From: Spirogloea muscicola | Lineage: Eukaryota > Streptophyta > Zygnematophyceae > Spirogloeales > Spirogloeaceae | Assembly: GCA_009602725.1 (NCBI GenBank) | Contig: WELB01000188.1 | Coordinates: 119,656 to 179,337 of the forward strand | Length of the DNA: 59,682 nucleotides | Reading direction: 5' to 3' | Part shown: piece after piece, positions 41,880 through 51,134 of the stretch | Position numbering within the stretch: the stretch's first letter is position 1 | Layout of the letters: every line of letters begins with the position of its first letter | Position numbers and translations under genes: made by a program | Notes under the pieces: model-generated | Databases searched by the model: none | Told to the model about the DNA's origin: nothing | The model's input: only the letters and a program-made list of their open reading frames with translations

Positions 41880-42845
41880 GCTTTGGGGGGGGCTTACCTC
41901 TTTTCTTGACTTTCTTTGGGCTGGCCTCTCACAGCCACTGCCCTCTCCGGAAGCGTCTTTCCTTCTCACAGCCATGGCGTTGCATTTGGAGCCCTGTTGC
42001 TCTCTGCTGCGGCTGCCTGGCCAGGTATGCTCCCAGGAGCTTCCCCCGTCGCCCCGGCCGGGGAGGTGGAGGCCGACGTGGCAGGGCAGGCGCCCCCGGA
42101 GAGCCAGCGTGGCGCCACGGCGCGCGACGTGGCCGGCGGAAAGAAAAGGCGCGCTTCGGCGGTAGCTCCAACTCCTCTACATGACGAAAGGACGGAAGAA
42201 TCAATATGTACATACGTTGACGACAGAATCATGAGAGCAAGCGCGGCCAAATTAACTGGTGGCTGGGAGAGGCCAGCCCAACGGAATGGACAAGGTCTGG
42301 AAGCACAACAAAAAACAAAGCAGCTACGTACTACTTAGTGACCCCTGCTAAGCAGCCTCAGGTCAGAGAAAGCCCTGCAGCACACAGCGACGCACATGGC
42401 CGCTAGCTCCGTGTACATGAGAGACCGAAACAACCAGTGGATAGATGGTTTGATATCACCTGTCATGATATCGAGAAAGAAGTGGCTCTCCCAATGGGGG
42501 CAAGGGCTGTGAGAAGCCAGCCCGAAAAGAATTGACAAGGTTCGAAGGGCCAGACTACGAGCTAAGCAGCGACTGCGGGGCCTGAAGAGGCTATGGCAGA
42601 ACGGGGGAGGATGGACCATGATATCACTGTCACCTAGAGGTTACTGAGAGTCCGCTTGCTGCTGTCTCAGTCCTTAGCACTCCGGCTCCTTCACTTTTTG
42701 TTTAGCGCTCCCCCTGGCCCCCTTCTCGTACTTCATTTTTGGGCTGGCTTTTCCAGCCCCTATCCCCAATGGGCGAGCCCTTCATTTCCCGCTTACTTCG
42801 GACTCGTGTTCCTCCCCTTCACAGGGCTGGCCAGTCACAGTTTTG
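41880..42845. repeat. Cluster of dispersed hairpin repeats
   Basis: Minus-strand copies: near 41917-41945 (GGGCTGGCCTCTCACAGCC) and 42640-42845, the latter with a perfect foldback GGGCTGG-CTTTT-CCAGCCC at 42741-42759. Plus-strand copies: 42236-42400 (GTGGCTGGGAGAGGCCAGCC, then a TTAGTGACC...CCTCAGGTCAGAG box) and 42473-42617, listed separately. A GC-rich stretch at 41970-42180 between them is unassigned. Confidence 0.75.
42473..42617 (+). repeat. Hairpin repeat copy bounded by an 8-bp target-site duplication
   Basis: The 145-bp insert begins GAGAAAGAAGTGGCTCTCCC and ends GGGGGAGGATGGACC. ATGATATC stands immediately on both sides (42465-42472 and 42618-42625). It has the head, the foldback GGGCTGTGAGAAGCCAGCCC, AAGGTTCGAAGGGCC and the GGGGCCTGAAGAGGC module. 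It stops before the CTCAGTA box that the copy at 46021-46219 contains. No terminal inverted repeats or poly-A are visible. Confidence 0.8.
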
Positions 42846-43160
42846 GTGACCACTGACTCCTATGACCGCTCACATCCAACCCAGTGTGCCACCAAGGCTG
42901 GGTATGCGGTAGCCTGCGCCGCTCGGGCCAAGGAGCTAAAATACGCAGATCACCCGCGGGAAGACGAGTTCTTCCCGCTCTCCATCGATACGCACGGGGC
43001 GCTGGGCGCTCGGTGGCTCGAGCTGCTCAACCAGCTCTCACGTCACGCCATTGTCCGCCGCTTCCATGGGGAGCCGGTGGACTCCCATGCAGCAGGGTCG
43101 CTAGCGCAGGTGTACCGCATGGGCTTGGCAGTCACAGCCATCGCCCTGCACTGGAAATAG
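42845..43160 (+). mobile_element. LINE (non-LTR retrotransposon) reverse-transcriptase C-terminal remnant
   Basis: An open stretch reads DSYDRSHP, then AGYAVACAARAKELKYADHP, EDEFFPLSIDTHGALGARW and AGSLAQVYR, ending in TAG at 43160. The pattern of an A/K-rich helix, FFPL...T-x-G-x-x-G and a final Arg-rich helix is typical of the C-terminal end of LINE-encoded proteins. It is cut on the left by a minus-strand hairpin repeat. Its stop lies 73 bp before the fibrillin ATG, so the fibrillin promoter probably overlaps it. Confidence 0.7.
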
Positions 43161-43232
43161 TACTCCGCAGCTGCCGTGCATTTCACCGGCTCCGGCTCTC
43201 GCCGGGACGCCCAGCTGGTCCAGCCTCACGCC

Positions 43233-44877
43233 ATGGCCGCCGCCGCCGCCGCCACCGTCNCTGGGCGGCGCCGCTGAGCTCCCGGGCCGCGCCGCCGCGG
43301 TGGCGACGCCCCGGCAGGCCGCCTCGCTGCAGGTGGGGCGCCTTCTCCCCGGAGAGCCCGTCGCGCGCCGCTTCGTCGCCGCTTTCCCGAACGGTAGCTT
43401 GCGGTCAGCTCCTCAAGGCTCAGGCTGGTCGCCGTGCGCGAGGGCTGCAGGAGGCGCGCGCCGTGTTCAAGCTCTTCTCCGGCGGCGTCGAGCAGCGGCG
43501 GCAGTTCAAGGACGAGCTCCTGGCCGCCGTCGCGCCGCTGGACCGCGGCGCCGCCGCCACGCCCGAGGACAAGCGCCGCGTTGACGAGGTCCCCAGGCCC
43601 GTCCCACACCCCGTCCTCCATGGCGGGCCCCTGCCGCCGTGCTCTGGCCCACACTGCTGTGGCGCTCAACCTGCCTCGCCATCATGGCCAGCACGACGCC
43701 TTTCTCACTTGGGTCGCGATCCGCTTGTCGTTTGCCTCGGGTGCCGAGGTGCAGCTCGCGACCAGGCTGGAGAGCATGAGCCCCACGAAGGACACCCTCA
43801 AGTCCCCTGACCTCAACGGCCGCTGGCGGCTGGTGTACACGACCTCTGACAGCATCCTCGGCACCAAGGTTGCCACGCCGAAGCCCCTTGCTCCCGCACA
43901 ACGGGCTCTTTCGAGGGGCCCATGGGTAACCAGGCTTTTCAACAATGCACGAGGTTCACTCTCTGCTCGTGTCATGCTGGAAGCATGCACTCTGCTCTGA
44001 TGTCAACGGGTATTTTGGTGCAGAAACCCAAGCTGCTGCGCCCAGCGGGGCCCATCTACCAGGTCATTGACACAGCCACGATGCAGGCCCAGAACCTTGA
44101 AACCTGGCCTTTCTTCAACCAGGTTAGTTGCCGCCGAGGTGCTCAATGAGGATCCTGGCCCTGCAGCACTGAATTCATTATGGAGAGCTATGAAGCATCC
44201 CTGATTGATTGCATGCGTAATTGACAGCTTAGTGTTGACTTGTTGGCAGGTAAAGGCGAAGCTGACCGCCATATCCTCGCGGAAGGTCAATGTGCAGTTC
44301 ACTGTCTTCAAGATCCTGGGTCTTGTGAGTATATACCTACTTGTCAGCTCATCTCTCATCCAAACGTTTACTTGGACTTGTGTCACATACTCGTGCCTAG
44401 GCAGTTGCCTAGGCTCTGGCACTATGACCATTTTGTTTGCTCGTCGCCTGTCGTAGGTTCCTGTGAAGGCTCCTGAGAGAGCCCGAGGCGAGCTGGAGAT
44501 TACGTATGTTGACGAAGACTTGAGGTGAGGAGAGTCTGCCTGTCCAGCATGTCACCACAATCAAGTGTCCGCAATCAGCAAGGTCTAGTTCTTACTAGTA
44601 CTGTACAAGCAGTCTCATCAAGGATGTCAGCCGCAGCTTTTGCAGCTGCAGCCCACCTGCCTTGCATTTGACCGTATCATCTCAGGAAATTTCACTCTCG
44701 TAGCTGGCAATTGATGGTCCTTCATTGCATGACAATTGAGTGGAAGGGCAAAATTCGTACAATTTCAGGCTGCATGTGATCAAGCTGGACAGTGGCTCCT
44801 CTTGCAGAATCTCAAGAGGCAACCGCAGCAACCTCTTTGTTCTTGTGATGGACGATCCTGATTATCGGTTAGCGTGA
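43233..44877 (+). CDS. Plastid lipid-associated protein (PAP/fibrillin)
   Basis: Fibrillins are plastoglobule or thylakoid-associated lipid-binding proteins of photosynthetic eukaryotes. Exons: 43233-43332, 43451-43588, 43755-43868, 44024-44122, 44250-44324, 44457-44524 and 44808-44877 (TGA). All but the first are in phase, giving about 220 residues. The N-terminus is an Ala-rich plastid transit peptide. The lipocalin-like domain runs from NGRWRLVYTTSDSILGTK through KPKLLRPAGPIYQVID, FKILGLVPVKAPERARGELE and ITYVDEDLR to ISRGNRSNLFVLVMDD. Exon 1 includes the single N at 43260. Counted as a base it shifts the frame into a stop; left out, the exon is exactly 33 codons, so the N is an assembly artefact. 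Confidence 0.93.
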
Positions 44878-45554
44878 TTGGAGGTATTCACTTCCAGGGC
44901 GCTCTGTCCTCTCCAAAGTTCTTCTGATCAACGAGAGACATCGCAGGCTGCATAATTGCTGCTCCTATAAGGGAGGCCAGTATTGTGCCGCAGCTGTGCA
45001 GAGCACATGCACTTCATGGCTGCACACAGTGCTTTTTCTGTGGCCATTGCATTTGTGGCGCACGGCGTGTCAGCCTAGGAACCCTGTTACGACAATGCTT
45101 AGGTGGTTGACCTGAACTGTACCTGCTCTGGTGGTCCACTTTGGTCCACGAATGGGATGTTGGTCCTGCTCGTCCCAATATTCAAGTCTTACTAGACAAC
45201 AATTCAATAAGCACAATAAAGTCGAAGGTCCGACTGTGCTGCGCGAACTTCAAGGTCCTGCCTGGCAAAAGCGCCAGGCAGGGTTAGGAGCCTCCGTCCT
45301 GCCGATGGTGTGGAGGTGCTCAAGCTTGACATCAAGGCGCAGAGCCAAAGATGCAAGACCGCTTCAAGAAATAAAATCTGGGCAAATACCTAGCGCACCA
45401 GAATCCATATCGTGTGCAGGAGTTGGCTGCTGCAAGGTGACAGGACGAGTAGTGCTGGAAGGTCTGTGAGGAGGTCTTCTTGTCTTGAACCACTACCTTA
45501 CAGTGAGCGAGCTGTAGAGCTTCAATTTGTGGTTAATGACTAGGAGACTAGAAG

Positions 45555-45800
45555 CTCTTATATAAGGGGGCGAGGGCTGTGAGATTTCAGACCACAAACT
45601 GGTTCAATAGAGTCGGGTAGTGCAGAGTTCACTAAGGATGCCTGCTCAGTACCCCCAAGTCAGCAGTCACAAGTTGGAGCGATTTGCAGCAGGAACGGAG
45701 AAGAACCTCTTCCGAAGGGGACGAGAGCAGGATAGAACAAAGAGCTCTCTTAAAGTAAGGCAACGGCTGTGAGGCCAGCCCAAAGACAGTAAGACTCTTC
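45555..45800 (+). repeat. Degenerate hairpin repeat pieces
   Basis: Includes GGGGGCGAGGGCTGTGAGA near 45570, a box like CTCAGTACCCCCAAGTCAGC near 45645, and CAACGGCTGTGAGGCCAGCC near 45765. They match the family modules but are too eroded to give borders. Confidence 0.6.
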
Positions 45801-46020
45801 CAGTAGAGGTATATGGATGTGATTGCCCACCCCGATATGTCAAAGCAGGTCGTTCCGTTTGGCCACCTCGCGCACACCCCCGACCTGAAAACCTGAAACC
45901 TGAAAACCAGGCCCGCTTCGCTGCGCTGGTGGACAAAGCGGCCTATGACCAGGTGGTGGAGCTCCTTCCGCCGCAAGACCAACGAGAGCGCGCCCGGATC
46001 CTCTCCGCCTCCTCGCCCGG

Positions 46021-46219
46021 AAGAAGTGGCTCTCCCAATGGGGGCAAGGGCTGTGAGAAGCCAGCCCGAAAAGAATTGACAAGGTTCGAAGGGGCCAAAC
46101 TACGAGCTAAGCAGCGACTGCGGGGCCTGAAGAGGCTATGGCAGAACGGGGGAGGATGGACCACTCAGTAGTTACGAGTGAGGAGCCTCACATCCGACAG
46201 ACTAGCTGCCGGTAAACTA
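46021..46219 (+). repeat. Hairpin repeat inserted in the LINE, 8-bp target-site duplication
   Basis: A 199-bp insert beginning AAGAAGTGGCTCTCCC and ending GCCGGTAAACTA, flanked by TCGCCCGG at 46013-46020 and 46220-46227. Removing it with one flank copy restores the LINE frame exactly (SASSPG|APAWLAAL). It contains the foldback GGGCTGTGAGAAGCCAGCCC, GGTTCGAAGGGGCC, and a second hairpin GTGAGG-AG-CCTCAC right after the CTCAGTAGTTACGAGTGAG box. It has no terminal inverted repeats, poly-A or splice-like ends. Confidence 0.88.
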
Positions 46220-46323
46220 TCGCCCGGGGCGCCGGCGTGGTTGGCAGCGCTCCCACTCTACGCGGCGCTCACAATGCCAGACGACGTTTTAGGACGGCAG
46301 TCCACTGGCTTCTGGGCCTCCTC

Positions 46324-46515
46324 CCGTGCTATGGCCGCCGCCTCTGGGTCTCGGCGGAGTGCCTCTTTCCCTGCAGCGAGCTACTCAGACCTGATGTTGC
46401 TCACTCGTCGGTACTGAGCTTCCCTCTGCATCGTCTCTGTGTTCTGCAGTGTTTCGTATCGTAGTCCTTTTTCCGGCTCCTCTTTCTTTGGCTTTGGACA
46501 CTGTCCTTTTTCCGG
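46324..46515 (-). repeat. Second hairpin-family insertion in the LINE, 8-bp target-site duplication
   Basis: A 192-bp insert flanked by CTCCTCCC at 46316-46323 and 46516-46523. Read on the minus strand it starts CCGGAAAAAGGACAGTGTCC (a GGACA/TGTCC palindrome). It continues with GAGGAGCCGGAAAAAGGAC and the box CTCAGTACCGACGAGTGAG, and ends GGCGGCGGCCATAGCAC. It lacks the head and foldback, so it is a 5'-shortened relative of the copies at 16660-16890 and 33693-33985. Its removal rejoins the LINE frame apart from one base in a G run. Confidence 0.85.
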
Positions 46516-46990
46516 CTCCTCCCTCCCTGCCTCGTTGGGGGTCCAACTGTGCGAGTGCGGTGCGCGCCACGATGACCCTGCGGCGCTAGCTGCCCACATG
46601 CTGCGCTGCGCGCACGGGGGGCGAGCGGACCGGTTCACACGACCTTCTGCGCGACGCCATGCAGGGTGTGTTCCTGGAGGCCGGCTACCAGGTGGCATTT
46701 GGAAAATACGACAATTATGCCCATCCAGCGGGGCGCATGAAGTTGAAAGGGAGGAAGATATACGAGCATTACCTGGTACGTGACGCCCCCGTAACCCGCC
46801 TCCAAGTCGCGCACTACACTTAAGTTTCAAACAGCGAACTCCCGCGCCATCGCAGCGGCCGGCGTCTGGCGCGCCGCCAGCGCCTACACCGCCGTCGTGG
46901 CCAGCCCTTGTGCGTTGCCGCAGGTGGCGGAGCAAGCGGCGCGCCGCATCTCGACTGCGGCGAGCGCCGCCTGATCCATAGCTGCCGGGC

Positions 46991-49900
46991 ATGGGGGCCT
47001 CGCCGGCCTCGGCGACGGCCGCTGTCGTGGACGTGGCATACGCAGACCTCCTGGTCGGACTCCTATGCCTCGACAGTCACGTTATCTCATCATTTGAGCT
47101 TGTCGCGGCGGCGCGGTGATTGGCGCTCCTGGCCAAGCTCCGAGCAGAGCTGCAGAGTGGCCTTGGCTCCTGACCATCCTCATGTCAGCACTGCATTGCA
47201 GGACGACTCTCACGACTTGACGGAGGCCATTGAGGCCGCGTACGGGCCGGACGGCCTCGGCATCTTGACCGTCTCGCGGGCTCACCCCGCCCGAGCCCGC
47301 TTGGTGAGCCCGCTTGGCATGGTCTGCAGCTTGTAGACTACTTCTGACAGACGACCATAGCCAGTTCAATAAATGTGACATACAAGGTACATTGGCTCTG
47401 AAGTCGATATGTTCAGTATATGTTGCATGTGCTGCTTAGCAGGCGGTGGCCTGTACAGCTTAGCTCATCTGAGTTGCTCATCGTACTCTTCTGTCTGTCT
47501 TGCTAATCTGTGCTACACGAGCATTGCAGGTCCCCAGCTACAGCAGTCTGCGGATGAGTCTCCTGCAATTGACCCAGCAGTAATTATGCAACTCATTGAC
47601 CTACCTTCCCTGTAATGTACAATATCAAAGCGAAAACTTGAAACCTGTCAGTTAGTCTGGTACTCTCCTCACAGCACCCATGCCAGCGTGAATTTCTGCA
47701 TTTCTTGCGGGTCAGTCAGCTTAATCACTCATCGTCATGTAAGTGATCATTGGAAAGAGACAGTAAGCTGTACGTGTAGGGGAGCCCTCTACATTTTGAC
47801 AGGGGGTGCACGTTTTTTCTGTCCAGGATTGCTGCTCTCCCAGAAGATGTGAAAGCAAACCTGGAGGATCCATGCAGCAAGTCAGCCACCTACTCCGATT
47901 GCGTACTCATCTCATCATAACCAAGCAAGGTGTCACTGAATGTTGTCACACTTGTTCTCTTCACTGCTCCTGAGCTGCTTTCAAACGCCTGGGTGCCACA
48001 TTCTTCCGACCACTCATTATCAGGTCGTGCTCCACTTGTATAGATACTCGTTCGGTTGGAGTCACGGCAAAGAAAGGCTTGGTTCGAGTCCAGGTATGGT
48101 TTCTGCAGAAAATGCTCTAGTTGATGTTGAGGCAGCGGTGCTGACGTGTGAGCCGTTTTGCTTAGAGCCCGCAGTACAAATGCTTGTATGTAAATCTCAA
48201 CATCCTTGCTGAAATCTGCGGTGCCTGCATCCTCAAGTTGAACAGACAGCATCCCTTTGCGCTGGCAGTGTAGACAGATTGTCCTCTAGGCATGTGAAGT
48301 CGATTCAGCACGGACTCGGTAGATAGGCTTGCACAGGGTTTTTTTGACTTCACGTACTGATCCTCAGGGTCACTGGCTGCAGATTTGTTGAAAGGGTCGT
48401 ATTATGCTAATCCGCTTGTTGATGTTCCAACAAGAGATGCGGATCTTATACAGAGGTACATCTGCTCCTTTTGTCGTGCATGTGAGAGATGCTCATGCTT
48501 TCATGAGTAAGATGCTTGATTTGAAGCTAAGTAGCTCACACAAGACTCTAAACATTGAGAATTCGCACCACTTACATCCATTCATAGCTCTGATCAGGTT
48601 CCCCTCATACTGCCGACCAAATATATGGCCAAGCAAATCCCTTCCGGACTTTGAATCAGGTTCTCCTCTGGCAATCTGTTCTTCATGGAACGAAAGTCAG
48701 ATGGATAAGATGGTCAATAAAGACCAGCATTTTATGATGTTGGACTCTTGTGAAGCCTCGTTTGCTAATCATCTGCGTGTATGCCTGGTACAAAGTCGTA
48801 CATTGTTCTCGAGTTGTGGACCTGAGAGGAGCATTTCGCATGTGTTCCAGCATTCAAGAAGCTTGGGAAGCTCATTGTGGATGTTGGGTGCCTTCTAGCT
48901 CGTCATTGCGACAGATATGGTAAAGCTCGTCATTGCCACAGATATGGCAATCTCACACACACACACGCTCACACCAAATAAGGGGGCGTTGTAGCTTGTA
49001 CAGAGCAAACCCTTATTTGGTGGTTGTCAGAGTAGCTAACATACAGAGACCCTGCACTTTTGAGGAGTCTAGCTGTTAGACGGTCTGCAGTACCTGATGA
49101 CATTGGTGTCGCTGCTCAGTCCATTTCAAGAATCCAAGCGTAGCCATGGGTAGGCTGGAAGGGTTACTACGGCGATCAGTTACTCATAAAGCTCGTTGCC
49201 TTTACTATTTTCCTCATGATGTGTGAGTACTGGCCAATATTGGCTTCCTGATTGACACTTGAGCTGATTTAATTATTCTGGTTTGTCCACAATGGCCTGC
49301 AAGCTTGGGCTGTGTGATAGGGTGTCCTGCCTACATACATGAGCAAACAGCAAGGACCTGACACTGATATTCCTCTGCATTCATGAGCCAGGAAGGGAGC
49401 ACATGAGACAAGATGGTGCGAATGGCACAAAGACCATTGCTCTCTTACAGGTAGTGCATTGGAAAGCATCCAAGGTCAGAAAATTGACATAACATGCATG
49501 ACAGTGCTGTGTCACTATTGGAAATTTCTGCCATTTCCACAATGGCCTTGTGGCTTGATAGAAGGACTTGATGCAGAGGCTTCGTTATCAGGCTGCTCTT
49601 TCCAAGACAGGCGCGCAACACAACATCCTTGTGCTACTCTAGAAGCTGAAAGACGTGAGCACATGCTCGGATTGGCAGATGTGGGTGCCTGAGAAGTCAA
49701 GCTCTTGGTGTTGACAGGTTTAACAGCTGCAATATATTGTGACGACGGAAGGGAGCTGCAAAATCCAGATCCATGCTGTGGCTTGTATGTGGAGAATAGG
49801 AGGAAAGAGATTGTGAAGGTAGACACTTTGTCTTGCGGCCTTCATGACCTTGACTTGTATCACAATACGTGACACCACTGCACGGCCAAAGAAGCTTGGA

Positions 49901-51134
49901 ATTACGACTCAGTGATTCTATGAAGGCTTCCATGGATATTCCAACTAGAAGCCTCTCATTGATCATTTACAGTGCCTTGTGTTGTGGAGGGTCTGCCAGT
50001 GTCAATTCAATGCGCAATTGCACCTGATGCATTGGTGTATGTAAGCAGCATTTGCAGCATTGTGCATCACTTACTCAAGCACTATGATTACACGTATTTC
50101 CAGGTATCAATACCTGCCAACAGCATTGCGTTTCAGATGGGTGAAAGCATGCAGATACACTCCGGAGGTCTTCTGTGGGCCACACCGCACTGTGTCAAAG
50201 TAAGCCACCAGCACTTCTGGCTCAATCACTCCCTGCATTGTAGCCTGGATATGCAAGTCTTGCTTGATGTGCGATCCTTCTTGGCAGGCAGCTCAAGGAG
50301 TTAGGGCCTCGAGCGTGTCCCGTAGCACATTTGCTGTCTTCATGCAGGTATGATGTCACTGAAAGTCTTCTTGATGTCATGAATTGGTACTCTGGAATAC
50401 AATACCTTTGTCCTGAGTTTGTACATTGTCGTTGATATGTTGTCTTGCGGCCATCATATGACTTCGGAGGCAACTCTGCCAATTTTCAGCTATGTAGCTC
50501 TGTCAAAGCCTCTGAAATCTGACAGAATGCTTGGTGTTGTTGATTGGGATCCGATACATTCTGTCAGCCTCAATGGTAAGTGCAGGAAGAGCTTGCAATC
50601 AATTTGTCTTAGCATTGCCTGCTAACTTAATTGCTGCTTTACTCAACAGGCCATCAATGTTGCTTGCTTTTGTGTACATGGATCTTCAGCAGACACTTCT
50701 AAGCAGGTCAACAATGAAACATGTTGCAGGGATGAGCCAATGGATCTTCCACCTGATTTCACTCCTGAAAATGTGGTAAATAGCCACGTTGGTCTATCTT
50801 AAGCACCCAACTCTGCACGGCACCAACAACATTCGTTTAGTGCTTGTCAGTGTCAAACAGGACATGATACTTAGATCAAGATGAATTAAGTAGATGACTT
50901 CCCGCACACACTTTATATGCAGGCTTGGATGGCCAGATAGAGGAAACATTTTATTGCTCAGCACTTGGCTGCAGGCGTGTCACAACATGAGGCTGGTCAC
51001 TGCTCAATGCTCTGGCATCTCACCTTAGCAAGTGTTTGCCACGTCGCATGTGTTTGCAGGGAGTCAGTAGGTGGGAGCCAGGGTTGGACTTTGGTGCGTT
51101 TGCAGAACTGACAACTGATCAGTACTACAGTTGA
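46991..51134 (+). CDS. 2-oxoglutarate/Fe(II)-dependent oxygenase-like protein
   Basis: A non-heme iron oxygenase of a plant and algal clade; substrate unknown. Exons: 46991-47053, 47202-about 47270, 47530-47579, 47827-47880, 48044-48093, 48383-48455, 48598-48659, 48851-48919, about 49091-49220, an exon ending 49450, 49718-49818, 50104-50199, 50288-50347, 50730-50775 and 51060-51134 (TGA). Landmarks: AAYGPDGLGILTVS, YSFGWSHGKERLG, LLKGSYYANPLVDVP, FPSYCRPNIWPSKSLPD, KLGKLIVDVGCLLARHCDRY, the iron-binding H-x-D in WCEWHKDHCSLTG, LTAAIYCDDG, FQMGESMQIHSGG and the distal His in ATPHCVK, then DEPMDLPP. Three joins are unresolved: after exon 2, inside 49091-49220 (frame slips by a 14-nt unit), and a missing 2-nt link before 50730. 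The enzyme itself looks complete. Confidence 0.88.

Larger units (their letters stand above)
40823..43232. other. Intergenic region: no gene to 41880, then repeats and LINE remnant
   Basis: Nothing recognisable lies in 40823-41880 beyond the 3' flank of the peptidase gene. From 41880 to 43232 there are hairpin repeats in both orientations and a LINE C-terminal remnant that runs to within 73 bases of the fibrillin start codon. Confidence 0.55.
45905..46800 (+). mobile_element. LINE (non-LTR retrotransposon) reverse-transcriptase remnant with two nested insertions
   Basis: Pieces of one decayed frame: VDKAAYDQVVELLPP ... ILSASSPG up to 46020, then APAWLAALPLYAALTMPDDV from 46228, then LCECGARHDDPAALAAHMLR and DLLRDAMQGVFLEAGYQVAF up to about 46800. 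The order matches LINE C-termini: a TMPDD-x-x-F-R helix, then the C-x-CG...H-x-x-x-C zinc knuckle, followed by HD-x-LRDA. It is not intact: one base is missing near 46288 and one is extra in the G run near 46550. Two hairpin repeats (46021-46219 and 46324-46515) interrupt it. Confidence 0.75.
44878..46990. other. Intergenic region: featureless part, then repeats and a LINE remnant
   Basis: I recognise nothing in 44878-45550. Degenerate hairpin repeat pieces lie at about 45555-45800, followed by a LINE remnant with two nested insertions at 45905-46800. The last 190 bases before the oxygenase start are GC-rich. Confidence 0.55.

Noticed and set aside
46021-46515. Idea that the inserted hairpin repeats are introner elements (mobile introns)
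   Set aside because: Neither bounded insert carries GT/AG ends at its borders, the host is a decayed LINE, and I see no copy inside host gene introns.
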